Shown piece by piece: positions 1 through 7,983 of a stretch of DNA of 32,329 nt (the stretch's first letter is position 1; the number at the start of each line of letters is the position of its first letter). The notes beneath the pieces are model-generated. The model worked only from the letters and a program-made list of their open reading frames with translations. It made no database searches and was not told the origin of the DNA. Location of the stretch: the NCBI GenBank assembly GCA_002315675.1, contig DCHP01000118.1:1-32329 (forward strand). Reading direction: 5' to 3'. The translations under genes were made by a program, and so were the position numbers. Source of the stretch: Rikenellaceae bacterium UBA1749 (GTDB lineage Bacteria; Bacteroidota; Bacteroidia; Bacteroidales; Rikenellaceae).

Positions 1-42
1 CAGAAATCAAATAAGAATGCCATGAAAGGCTTTCAATCCTCG

Positions 43-73
43 TTGCTATTTTGCAGATTAGTTATTAAATTTG
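43..73 (+). promoter_or_regulatory. Bacteroidota-type promoter of korAB-hisS
   Basis: TTG at 43-45, a 20-bp spacer, then TAAATTTG at 66-73, matching the Bacteroidota -33/-7 pattern (TTG ... TAnnTTTG). Transcription would start near 80, giving an untranslated leader of roughly 20 nt before the korA ATG at 102. The next two genes follow at gaps of 1 and 12 nt, so this probably drives all three. Confidence 0.6.
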
Positions 74-101
74 CAGTTTATTTAATAAGTTATCTAATAT
101 T

Positions 102-1934
102 ATGAGTAAAGAAATTAAGGACGTTGTAATTCGATTCTCTGGAGACTCCGGAGATGGAATGCAACTTACAGGAACTTTGTTCTCAAATACATCAGCCCTT
201 CTGGGAAATGATGTATCGACTTTTCCTGATTACCCTGCTGAAATCAGAGCACCACAAGATACAGTGGCCGGCGTATCCGGTTTTCAGGTACATATTGGAA
301 GTGGTAAAATAATTACTCCAGGTGATTATTGCGATATGCTTGTTGCAATGAACCCTGCGGCACTTAAGGCAAATAGAAAATGGCTTAAAAAGGATGCAAC
401 TATTTTGTGTGATAGTGATGCGTTTGATATTAAGCATGTTCAGAAAGCCGGATTCCAGACTGAGGATCCTTTTGCTGAATTAGGCATTTCAGACCACAAC
501 ATTGTATTATGCCCAATCACTTCTATGACAAGAGAGGCTCTCGCTGAAACAGGACTTGATCTCAAGAGTGCAACCCGTTGTAAGAACATGTTTGCTCTTG
601 GAATTTGTTTCTATGTATATAGCCGTCCGCTTGATTACGCATTATCCCACTTTGACAGTAAATTCGCCAAGAAACCTCAAATAGCAGAGGCAAATAAACT
701 GGCCCTTAAGGCCGGATATAACTATGCAGACAATACACACGTATTTGCAAGCAACTATAATATTGCTCCTGCTGCACTTCCAAAAGGACGATATCGTTCC
801 GTTAACGGAAATCAGGCTATGGCATGGGGCTTTATTGCAGCTTCCGAAAAGAGCGGTAGACCACTTTTCAGTGGTTCTTATCCTATAACTCCTGCTACGG
901 TTATTCTGGAAGAACTTGCAAAAAGAAAAGATCTTGGTGTCAAGACTGTTCAGTGCGAAGATGAAATTGCTGGTATATGTACATCAATTGGTGCTGCATG
1001 GGCTGGAAATCTTGCCATTACATCTACTTCAGGACCAGGGTTGTCATTAAAATCTGAAGCACTTGGTCTCGCAGTTATGGCTGAATTACCATTGGTCGTT
1101 GTTGATGTACAGAGAGGTGGCCCTTCTACTGGCCTTCCAACAAAACCTGAACAAGCAGACCTTTATCAGGCACTTTGGGGTCGAAATGGTGAATGTCCTG
1201 TTGTAGTTATGGCTGCGTCAACTCCTTCTGATTGTTTCGATACTGCGTTCAATGCTGCAAAGATTGCAATGGAACATATGACTCCAGTTGTTGTACTATC
1301 AGATGGATTTATAGGAAATGGTTCTGAACCTTGGTTGATTCCTTCTATGAATGACTATCCTGCAATCAATCCTCCAATTGTCAAGGAAAGACCTGAAGGT
1401 GGGTATTTCCCATACAGGAGAAACGAAAAGACCATGGCTCGTTACTGGGCTCTTCCAGGTACTGAAGGATGTGAACATCGTATCGGAGGTCTTGAAAAAC
1501 ATGAATTGTTCGGCAGTGTTTCCCATGACCCCCAAAATCATGAAAAGATGGTCAAGACACGTGCCCAGAAAATACAACTGGTAGCAGAAGATCTTCCTGT
1601 AGCAGAAATTTACGGAGAATCAAAAGGTGATTTGCTTGTAATAGGATGGGGTAGTACATATGGACATATCCGCTATGCAGTGGAAGATATGATCAATGAA
1701 GGACTACATGTATCCCATTTACATATTAAATATATTAATCCCCTTCAAAAGGGCGTAGAGGATTATTTGAAAAATTTCAAACATATCCTTGTTGCAGAAC
1801 TTAATAGTGGTCAGTTGGTAGGTTATTTGAAGGAACAGTTCAGTGGATATCAATTTGATCAATATAACAAGGTGCAAGGCCTACCATTTACAGTTGACGA
1901 ATTAAAAGAAGTATTCAGAAAGGAGATTAAATAA
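102..1934 (+). CDS. korA: 2-oxoacid:ferredoxin oxidoreductase, alpha subunit (fused gamma-alpha)
   Basis: Likely the large subunit of 2-oxoglutarate:ferredoxin oxidoreductase, which oxidatively decarboxylates a 2-oxoacid to its acyl-CoA and reduces ferredoxin in the cytoplasm (the reductive/anaerobic counterpart of 2-oxoglutarate dehydrogenase). The 610-residue length fits the fused form: an N-terminal gamma domain (about 1-190, opening with VVIRFSGDSGDGMQLTG) followed by the alpha pyrimidine-binding domain, with the family motif YPITPAT at 260-266 and the run GGPSTGLPTKPEQADL downstream. The C-terminal third is the transketolase-C-like domain. The gene is followed after one base by korB, the TPP-binding partner, so the two are surely co-translated. 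Substrate (2-oxoglutarate rather than pyruvate or a branched-chain oxoacid) is inferred from the two-subunit KorAB architecture common in Bacteroidota. Confidence 0.93.
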   Translation: MSKEIKDVVIRFSGDSGDGMQLTGTLFSNTSALLGNDVSTFPDYPAEIRAPQDTVAGVSGFQVHIGSGKIITPGDYCDMLVAMNPAALKANRKWLKKDATILCDSDAFDIKHVQKAGFQTEDPFAELGISDHNIVLCPITSMTREALAETGLDLKSATRCKNMFALGICFYVYSRPLDYALSHFDSKFAKKPQIAEANKLALKAGYNYADNTHVFASNYNIAPAALPKGRYRSVNGNQAMAWGFIAASEKSGRPLFSGSYPITPATVILEELAKRKDLGVKTVQCEDEIAGICTSIGAAWAGNLAITSTSGPGLSLKSEALGLAVMAELPLVVVDVQRGGPSTGLPTKPEQADLYQALWGRNGECPVVVMAASTPSDCFDTAFNAAKIAMEHMTPVVVLSDGFIGNGSEPWLIPSMNDYPAINPPIVKERPEGGYFPYRRNEKTMARYWALPGTEGCEHRIGGLEKHELFGSVSHDPQNHEKMVKTRAQKIQLVAEDLPVAEIYGESKGDLLVIGWGSTYGHIRYAVEDMINEGLHVSHLHIKYINPLQKGVEDYLKNFKHILVAELNSGQLVGYLKEQFSGYQFDQYNKVQGLPFTVDELKEVFRKEIK

Positions 1935-1935
1935 T

Positions 1936-2955
1936 ATGGCACGTTATACACCTCAAGATTTCAAGAGTAACCAGGAAGTAAAATGGTGCCCAGGTTGTGG
2001 CGACCATGCAATCCTTGCTTCTGTAACAAAAGCGCTTCCTGAAGTAGCTGATGAATTAGGTATTGATCATAAAGATTTTGCAATTGTTTCTGGTATTGGT
2101 TGTTCAAGCCGTTTCCCATATTATGTGGACATCTATGGATTCCATAGTATACATGGTCGTGCAACAGCGATTTCTACCGGTCTTAAATGTGCAAATCCAT
2201 CCTTGACCATATGGCAGGTTACTGGTGATGGAGATGCGCTTGCAATTGGCGGTAATCATTTTATTCATGCAATACGTCGTAATATTGATTTGAATATTAT
2301 GCTTTTTAACAATCAGATCTATGGTTTGACAAAAGGTCAGTATTCCCCTACATCTCCTCTTGGAACTATTACAAAGACTTCTCCATTTGGAACTGTTGAA
2401 CAACCATTTGTCCCTGGAGAATTGGTGCTTGGCGCTAGGGGAAATTTCTTTGCAAGAACCCTGGATGTTGATATGAACTTGACAAAGGAATGTCTGGTGG
2501 CATCAGCAAAGCATAATGGAGCTGCAATTACTGAAATACTTCAGAACTGCGTTATTTATAACGATAAGTGGTATGATTATTTTGCATCAAAGGAAAACAG
2601 AGAGGACAATACTATTATTCTTCGCCATGGTGAACCAATGATTTTTGGTAAGGATAAGGACAAGGGACTAATTATGGATGGCCTTTCACTTAAAGTTGTA
2701 AAGATCGGTGAGAATGGCATTACAAAAGATGATATCCTTGTTCATGACGCTCATGAGAAGAATCCAGTAGTACATATGCTTCTTGTAAGCATGAAGGCTC
2801 CAGAGATGCCAGTTGCATTTGGCGTGATTCGTGATGTTGATGAACCGACATATAATGATAGATTGTGTGACCAGGTTGAGGACGTCAAGAAAACGGCTAA
2901 AATAACTACTGTGGATCAGCTTTTAAATAGTGGTGATACCTGGATTGTAAAGTAA
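1936..2955 (+). CDS. korB: 2-oxoacid:ferredoxin oxidoreductase, beta subunit (TPP-binding)
   Basis: Catalytic partner of KorA; binds thiamine diphosphate and, in this family, a [4Fe-4S] cluster. Visible: CPGCGDH at 18-24 (cluster/TPP region), and the TPP pyrophosphate/Mg motif starting GDGDALAIGG at residue 97 and ending around the NNQIYGLTKGQYSPTS segment near 125-140. At 339 residues it has the normal size for KorB. It lies one base after korA and 12 nt before hisS. The C-terminal extension past about residue 220 is typical of the KorB branch and helps separate it from the shorter pyruvate:ferredoxin beta subunits. Confidence 0.93.
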   Translation: MARYTPQDFKSNQEVKWCPGCGDHAILASVTKALPEVADELGIDHKDFAIVSGIGCSSRFPYYVDIYGFHSIHGRATAISTGLKCANPSLTIWQVTGDGDALAIGGNHFIHAIRRNIDLNIMLFNNQIYGLTKGQYSPTSPLGTITKTSPFGTVEQPFVPGELVLGARGNFFARTLDVDMNLTKECLVASAKHNGAAITEILQNCVIYNDKWYDYFASKENREDNTIILRHGEPMIFGKDKDKGLIMDGLSLKVVKIGENGITKDDILVHDAHEKNPVVHMLLVSMKAPEMPVAFGVIRDVDEPTYNDRLCDQVEDVKKTAKITTVDQLLNSGDTWIVK

Positions 2956-2967
2956 ATAGTTTTTTAT

Positions 2968-4323
2968 ATGAAACCATCAATTCCAAAAGGAATGAGAGAT
3001 TTTTCAGCTACTGAGGTAGCTAAAAGGTCCTATATCTTCGATACTATCAAATCTGTATTTCGCCTATATGGCTATCAGCCAATAGAGACTCCTACCATGG
3101 AGAATCTGTCTTCATTGATGGGCAAATATGGTGATGAAGGTGATAAACTTCTTTTCAAGGTCCTTAACTCAGGAGATTTTACGCAGGGAGTGGATTTCTC
3201 TGAGGAACAGTCTGTTGCACATTTGGCAACAAAGCTATGTGAAAAGGGTTTAAGATATGACTTGACAGTTCCTTTTGCCCGTTATGTTGTTCAGCATCAT
3301 AATGAATTGTCTTTCCCATTCAAACGTTTTCAGATTCAACCTGTATGGCGTGCAGATCGTCCCCAGAAAGGACGATATAGGGAATTTTGTCAGTGTGATG
3401 CAGATGTTGTAGGTTCTTCGTCTCTACTATATGAAGCGGAACTTGTCGAAATGGTTGATGAAGTGTTTAAACGTCTGAAGATCAATGTCCGTCTAAAGGT
3501 TAACAACAGAAAGGTTCTGTCAGCAATAGCAGGCTATATTGGTCATCCGGATAAAATGACTGATATTACCGTTGCCATTGACAAACTCGACAAAATAGGA
3601 TTTGATGGTGTAAAGGAAGAGTTGCTTTCAAAAGGACTCCAGAGTGGGGATGTTGATAAACTATATCCTGTGCTTACATTGTCTGGATCAAATTCCGAAA
3701 AGCTTCAGAAACTGAGTGAGATACTATCAGATAATGAGGAAGGTCAGAAAGGTATTGAAGAACTGAACCAGATTCTTGCTTATGTCGGTGATAGTGCTGA
3801 TATAATTGATATTGATCTGTCCCTTGCAAGAGGATTAAGCTATTATACTGGAGCTATTTTCGAGGTTAAAGCTATTGATTATTCAATTGGAAGTATCTCA
3901 GGTGGTGGCAGATATGACAACCTTACAGGTATTTTTGGTATGCCTGGGCTTTCCGGTGTTGGCATTAGTTTCGGTGCGGACAGAATTTATGATGTTATGA
4001 CGGCTCTGGATCTTTTCCCATCCGCAATAACAGAATCTACAAAAGTTCTTTTTGCAAACTTCGGATATAAGGAGTCAATTGCGGCTTTGTCCCTTTCAAG
4101 ACAAATGAGGAAGGCGGGTATTGCTTCTGAAGTATATCCGTCATCAGATAAGCTTAAAAAACAATTTGAATGGGCAGAGAAGAAAGGGATCAGGTATCTG
4201 GTGTTTGTCGGAGAAAATGAAATCAATGAACAGGCTGTCACTGTTAAGAATATTGTATCAGGTCAACAGGCAAAAGTCTCTTTTTCTGAGCTGGTTAACT
4301 TTATTGAAGGCAATAATTTGTAA
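2968..4323 (+). CDS. hisS: histidine--tRNA ligase
   Basis: Class II aminoacyl-tRNA synthetase that charges tRNA-His. The N-terminus (KGMRDFSATEVAKRSYI) is the usual HisRS opening; the motif 2 region with WRADRPQKGRYREFCQCD lies around 127-145; the histidine-specific motif LARGLSYYTGAIFEV is near 286-300; motif SGGGRYDNLTG follows near 311. The last ~95 residues form the anticodon-binding alpha/beta domain. At 451 residues it is slightly longer than many bacterial HisRS (about 420-430), as is common in Bacteroidota. It sits 12 nt after korB; its 3' end contains TTTG and the region just after the stop carries a -7 element for the next gene. Confidence 0.96.
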   Translation: MKPSIPKGMRDFSATEVAKRSYIFDTIKSVFRLYGYQPIETPTMENLSSLMGKYGDEGDKLLFKVLNSGDFTQGVDFSEEQSVAHLATKLCEKGLRYDLTVPFARYVVQHHNELSFPFKRFQIQPVWRADRPQKGRYREFCQCDADVVGSSSLLYEAELVEMVDEVFKRLKINVRLKVNNRKVLSAIAGYIGHPDKMTDITVAIDKLDKIGFDGVKEELLSKGLQSGDVDKLYPVLTLSGSNSEKLQKLSEILSDNEEGQKGIEELNQILAYVGDSADIIDIDLSLARGLSYYTGAIFEVKAIDYSIGSISGGGRYDNLTGIFGMPGLSGVGISFGADRIYDVMTALDLFPSAITESTKVLFANFGYKESIAALSLSRQMRKAGIASEVYPSSDKLKKQFEWAEKKGIRYLVFVGENEINEQAVTVKNIVSGQQAKVSFSELVNFIEGNNL

Positions 4324-4380
4324 AAAATATTACCTTTGCAACGGATTTTAATATAAATATTAAACTTTAATTATAAAATA

Positions 4381-5193
4381 ATGAAAAAAATCATTCTATC
4401 ATTCATTTCTGTTACATTGCTTGTAACAAGTTGTGCATCTCAGACTGCAGGTCCTGTTGAAACTATGAAGGACTCTACAGCTTACGCAATTGGTGTGTTT
4501 ATCGGTGAAAATGCCAAAATGGCTGCTGCTCAAGGTAAAGATACCACTGTAAAAATTGATGTTATTGCAAATGCTATCAAGGACATTTTTGCTAAGGATG
4601 AAGCAAAAATGCAGGAAGCATATATCTATTTGAATTCTTGTCAGATAGCATCTCAGGCTTTCCAGATTGACTCTACTTTCGATGCTGCAATGCTGATCAA
4701 AGGTGTTAAGGAAACTATTGAGAATAATGCTATTATCAAAGCTGATAATGCAAACCAGTATATTATGAACTATATCACTTCAAAGGCAAATGATGAACAG
4801 AATGCATATTTTGCTGAAGTTGATAAGACTGAAGGTATCAAGAAAACAGAAAATGGAATTCGCTATATAATCCACAACCAGGGCGAGGGTACTATTTCTG
4901 AAAATGATAAGGTTTCTGTGAACTACACATTGTTCTCTTATCAGAATGATACTATTGATTCGTCAGTAAATGCTGGTCAGCCACTTGAAGTTCAACTTCC
5001 ATCTGGTGTTGTCCCTGGATTTGCACAGGCTATCCAGCTTGTAGGTGTTGGTGGTAAACTGACTGTATGGATTCCATCTGAACTAGGTTATGGTGAAAAT
5101 GGAGCAGGTCGTGCTATTCAGCCAAATCAGGCTCTTAAATTTGATATTGAAGTTGTTGAGAAACTTCCTTCTGACAGCAAGGCATCAAAATAG
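4381..5193 (+). CDS. FKBP-type peptidyl-prolyl cis-trans isomerase lipoprotein (first of tandem pair)
   Basis: Probably accelerates proline isomerisation of envelope proteins. The N-terminus is a lipoprotein signal peptide with lipobox LVTSC and acceptor Cys18. Residues ~30-150 form the helical dimerisation region of Mip/FkpA-type isomerases; the FKBP domain fills about 165-262, with VNYTLFSY, the loop VVPGFAQAIQLVGVGGK and the flap region IPSELGYGENGAG. The C-terminal PSDSKASK tail is short and polar. A -7 element TACCTTTG lies at 4331-4338, so the gene can be transcribed apart from hisS. The next gene (5302) is a clear paralogue: same lipobox position and a nearly identical LPSGVVPGFAQ core. 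Whether it is attached to the inner or outer membrane, or the surface, cannot be read from sequence. Confidence 0.9.
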   Translation: MKKIILSFISVTLLVTSCASQTAGPVETMKDSTAYAIGVFIGENAKMAAAQGKDTTVKIDVIANAIKDIFAKDEAKMQEAYIYLNSCQIASQAFQIDSTFDAAMLIKGVKETIENNAIIKADNANQYIMNYITSKANDEQNAYFAEVDKTEGIKKTENGIRYIIHNQGEGTISENDKVSVNYTLFSYQNDTIDSSVNAGQPLEVQLPSGVVPGFAQAIQLVGVGGKLTVWIPSELGYGENGAGRAIQPNQALKFDIEVVEKLPSDSKASK

Positions 5194-5214
5194 TCAATAC
5201 TGATTGTTTTATAT

Positions 5215-5248
5215 AAAAATGTCATCGTTTTCGATGACATTTTTTTTT
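5215..5248 (+). terminator. Rho-independent terminator after the first FKBP gene
   Basis: A perfect 13-bp stem (5215-5227 with 5232-5244; core ATGTCATCG / CGATGACAT), TTTT loop and a T8 run (5241-5248). It starts 22 nt after the stop, separating the two FKBP genes into independent transcripts. Confidence 0.88.
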
Positions 5249-5301
5249 ATATCATGATGATTTTAATTAAGTTTGCGAGATAAATATGAAATTAAAATAT
5301 C

Positions 5302-6117
5302 ATGAAAAAAGTATTAATATCTCTTCTTGCAATTTCATTCTTTGCTGTTTCTTGTAACAATAATGATAAAGTGAATACAAGCATGCAGGCTACAGATGAT
5401 GTTGCCGATTCTCTTGCCATATCAGTTGGCCAACTTCTAGCTATCGACTGTTACCTCAGTGAATTGTCTAATTATTCAGACCAGATAGACAGGGCGGTTG
5501 ATGATGTATATGCCGGTCAGATAAACAAATTATATGAGGCATATGAATATGTCAATGCTTCTGATATGTTGAGTAAATCATATGCCAATATTAACGCAGA
5601 CATGAATCCTGAACTTATCAAGAAAATAGCAAAGCAAACGCTTCAAAAAGCCAAGGATTCATTGTCATACGAACAGCTTCACTCATTGGAACGTACTGCA
5701 AATGAATATATTGTTACTTTCTTTGACAAACAGTTCATTAAGGAGACAGCCCGTTTCTTAAGTGATGTAGAAAAAAAGGATGGTGTGCAGAAAACAGAGA
5801 ATGGTATCCTTTATAAAATAATAAAACCAGGTAATGGGACTATTTCTTCTACCGATCTTGTTGATGTCAATTATACTTTGTATGATTACAATGGTAAAGT
5901 TCTGGATTCCAATGAGTCTACAGGAAAACCATTCAAGGTGCAATTGCCATCTGGTGTAGTTCCTGGTTTTGCTCAGTCTATTCAGCTTGTAGGTGTGGGA
6001 GGTAAGGTAATGGTTTGGATTCCAGCCGAACTTGGTTATGGCTTACAAGGTATGGCACCTAAAGTTCAACCTGGTCAGGCGCTTGTATTTACAATTGAAG
6101 TACTGAAGAAGTATTAG
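5302..6117 (+). CDS. FKBP-type peptidyl-prolyl cis-trans isomerase lipoprotein (second of tandem pair)
   Basis: Paralogue of the preceding gene, 271 residues. Lipoprotein signal with lipobox AVSC (Cys18), then an Asn-rich linker (CNNNDK). The helical dimerisation region (~35-150) has diverged strongly from its neighbour, while the FKBP domain (~168-270) is well conserved: VNYTLYDYNGKVLDS, LPSGVVPGFAQSIQLVG, VWIPAELGYGLQG. Own -7 element TAAGTTTG at 5268-5275, giving a short leader before the ATG at 5302. The difference in conservation (catalytic domain kept, N-domain free to change) suggests the two proteins share chemistry but differ in partners or clients. Confidence 0.9.
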   Translation: MKKVLISLLAISFFAVSCNNNDKVNTSMQATDDVADSLAISVGQLLAIDCYLSELSNYSDQIDRAVDDVYAGQINKLYEAYEYVNASDMLSKSYANINADMNPELIKKIAKQTLQKAKDSLSYEQLHSLERTANEYIVTFFDKQFIKETARFLSDVEKKDGVQKTENGILYKIIKPGNGTISSTDLVDVNYTLYDYNGKVLDSNESTGKPFKVQLPSGVVPGFAQSIQLVGVGGKVMVWIPAELGYGLQGMAPKVQPGQALVFTIEVLKKY

Positions 6118-6189
6118 TTTTCCCCGTACAAAGATTCAATGATACTACACAAGTAGTATTCTATTTTACGAATACTTCACTATATGATG

Positions 6190-6220
6190 CAGGACACAAA
6201 TACAGATTGTGTCCTGTTTT
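6190..6220 (+). terminator. Terminator downstream of the second FKBP gene
   Basis: Perfect 10-bp stem CAGGACACAA (6190-6199) / TTGTGTCCTG (6207-6216), 7-nt loop, then TTTT. A weaker hairpin (ATACTAC / GTAGTAT, 6142-6159, loop ACAA, followed by TCTATTTT) stands before it, 25 nt after the stop codon. Confidence 0.75.
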
Positions 6221-6595
6221 ATTCATTACCAAAAAGTCAACACTTCTATAGGTGCGATAATATAATCATCTAGATGCTGGATACTGTCCCAAATAGTGTG
6301 TCTGTGCTAAGATAATAGTCTGAAGACCTTGAACTATATGCGAAGTAATTCATAATATCCCATTTCCTTCAGAGTGTACTAATCGCTATGGGAACAAAAT
6401 AATTAACTTCCGAAGAAATTATGCAACTGACTTAGATGCGCGACTAATTGTTGTTAATGAATGGTCAAGAGCCAGTTATGCAGCTTTATTCTATGTAGTG
6501 ATTCAAAAGTGTGTCTATAAGATAAATTTAGGACCAATCTTCCGACTGATTGTATCTGTCCAAATTCCACGTAGTCATTGAATTTCATAAACAAT
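6221..6595. other. Non-coding stretch, possible degraded insertion sequence
   Basis: No convincing gene. Two things stand out. The string AGTGTGTCT followed shortly by AAGATAA occurs twice in the same orientation, at 6295-6315 and 6508-6525. A frame on the + strand stays open from 6333 to a TGA at 6579-6581 (82 codons) but contains no ATG; it would encode NYATDLDARLIVVNEWSRAS followed by a hydrophobic run. I do not recognise this peptide. The text CTGTCCCAAATAGTGTGTCT at 6285-6304 has the feel of an IS-element end (IS256-like), but this is an impression, not a match. Likely a remnant. Confidence 0.3.
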
Positions 6596-6630
6596 TTAGG
6601 CTGGATTTCCATTACGGAAATCCAGCCTAA
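6596..6630 (-). terminator. Terminator of the ompA-like gene (possibly bidirectional)
   Basis: Perfect 15-bp stem, 6596-6610 with 6616-6630 (core GGCTGGATTTCC / GGAAATCCAGCC), 5-nt loop ATTAC, located 38 bp past the stop of the minus-strand OmpA gene. The minus-strand tail (AATTGTTTATG) is only moderately U-rich, whereas the + side has TATTTT, so it may stop transcription both ways. Confidence 0.7.
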
Positions 6631-6667
6631 TATTTTGCACTATTGGGTGCTGATACTTATTGGTATG

Positions 6668-7822
6668 TTACTTTCTAATGATAACTACGCAACGATCAAG
6701 AACTGCATCGTTGAATCTGTTGTTTGTATCACCTTCAGCTTTTATGTTAATCTTTTCTGCAGGAATGCCGTATTTCTTGATAAGCATTTCTTTCACAATT
6801 TCAACACGCTGCTCTGAAAGTTTCATATTGATTTTTGCATTACCGGTCTGTTTGTCTGCAGATCCAATAAGAGTAATAGTTTCGCCAGAAGAAGCAATTG
6901 TCTGTTTTACATAATATGCAAAGTTGTCAAGGTGGACATTCTCTTTCTTGCATAATTTAGCTTTGCCGATTTCGAAGAATACAACAGCCATAGAAGGAAT
7001 ATCACCATAAACAGGCTTATCAATCTTTTCCGGTTTGATTTTGTTCAATGAATCAACTTGTGCTTCCAACGCTTTGTTCTTAGCAAGAAGATCCGCATTC
7101 ATTGCTTTGAGGGATTCTAATACTGCAGCATTGACATTTTCGCAACTCTTTGGCGCAGTTACACGTTTAAAGTTTGTCTTGCCTATTTTGAATGTAATGG
7201 ATGCAATTGCTGTCATTGGAACATCCAGCATCCATTGATTTCCATATTGCCATCTATCAACGAAATGCTTGATATAAGCACTTCCAATTTCCAGATTAAG
7301 GTCAATGCGGTTAGATACCCTGAACTTGTTGATCAGACCAGCATTTAGGGAAAGGGCTCCGATTGAATTGTCTACAAAATTTGTTGATGCTGTCTGTGCA
7401 AATCCGGCTCCAATATATGGGATAAGCTGATAGACCCTGGTTTCCTTATATCCGCCCAGTGCATTGCTCAAGTTCCACATAAAGTCGCCATGAAGATTCC
7501 AGTAGTTGAATTTAAAATCATCTCGACCAACATTTGGTGTATCCCCAAATGCAATTCTTACACCTACTGAAGGTGTAATCCACTTACCAAAATTAAGGTT
7601 GAAATTTGGATGAATCGGTGTCTGGTAATTGTGATCAGGTCCACCGATGTATGAAGTGATACCGAAGCCTGTTTCAATAAACCAGTTGTCACCGAACTTA
7701 TTTGTTTCATAAGGGCCTCTAACCACCTTACCATTTTCATCTCTGTTTCCATTCTCCTGTGCGTATGTCACAAATGACAAGGAGAATAAACATGCTAATG
7801 TTAAAATACCTTTATTAAACAT
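6668..7822 (-). CDS. OmpA-family outer-membrane protein with C-terminal peptidoglycan-binding domain
   Basis: An abundant-type outer-membrane anchor: N-terminal beta-barrel, periplasmic OmpA domain. Signal peptide MFNKGILTLACLFSLSFVTYAQ; barrel strands to about 215 with many Gly/aromatic repeats; short coiled coil (LESLKAMNADLLAKNKALEA) about 235-265; OmpA domain ~275-384 containing LIGSADKQTGN and NMKLSEQRVEIV, which keep the Asp and Arg that in OmpA proteins contact diaminopimelate. The usual GHTD is here GSAD. The frame extends upstream to a TTG at 7849, but that codon lies inside a -7 element (7847-7854), so the ATG at 7820-7822, which opens the signal peptide directly, is chosen (384 residues). 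Monocistronic: terminator after, promoter before. Confidence 0.88.
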   Translation of the reverse strand: MFNKGILTLACLFSLSFVTYAQENGNRDENGKVVRGPYETNKFGDNWFIETGFGITSYIGGPDHNYQTPIHPNFNLNFGKWITPSVGVRIAFGDTPNVGRDDFKFNYWNLHGDFMWNLSNALGGYKETRVYQLIPYIGAGFAQTASTNFVDNSIGALSLNAGLINKFRVSNRIDLNLEIGSAYIKHFVDRWQYGNQWMLDVPMTAIASITFKIGKTNFKRVTAPKSCENVNAAVLESLKAMNADLLAKNKALEAQVDSLNKIKPEKIDKPVYGDIPSMAVVFFEIGKAKLCKKENVHLDNFAYYVKQTIASSGETITLIGSADKQTGNAKINMKLSEQRVEIVKEMLIKKYGIPAEKINIKAEGDTNNRFNDAVLDRCVVIIRK

Positions 7823-7846
7823 ACTTATATTGTTTTTATTGTTTTT

Positions 7847-7854
7847 CAAAAATA
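7847..7854 (-). promoter_or_regulatory. -7 element of the ompA-like gene
   Basis: On the minus strand reads TATTTTTG (TAnnTTTG), with TTTG 22 bp further upstream (7877-7880). Predicted start of transcription near 7840 gives an ~18-nt leader to the ATG at 7822. A second candidate, TATGTTTG, is at 7892-7899. Confidence 0.5.
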
Positions 7855-7983
7855 ATTATTTTTTTATGAATTGATACAAATTGTTGAAAATCAAACATAT
7901 TCATCGTGTTGAATATTTTTTATGACACGTGTTGATTGTTTTCCCATAAACAGACTATTATCCCGTATATATGTGTGTTATTA

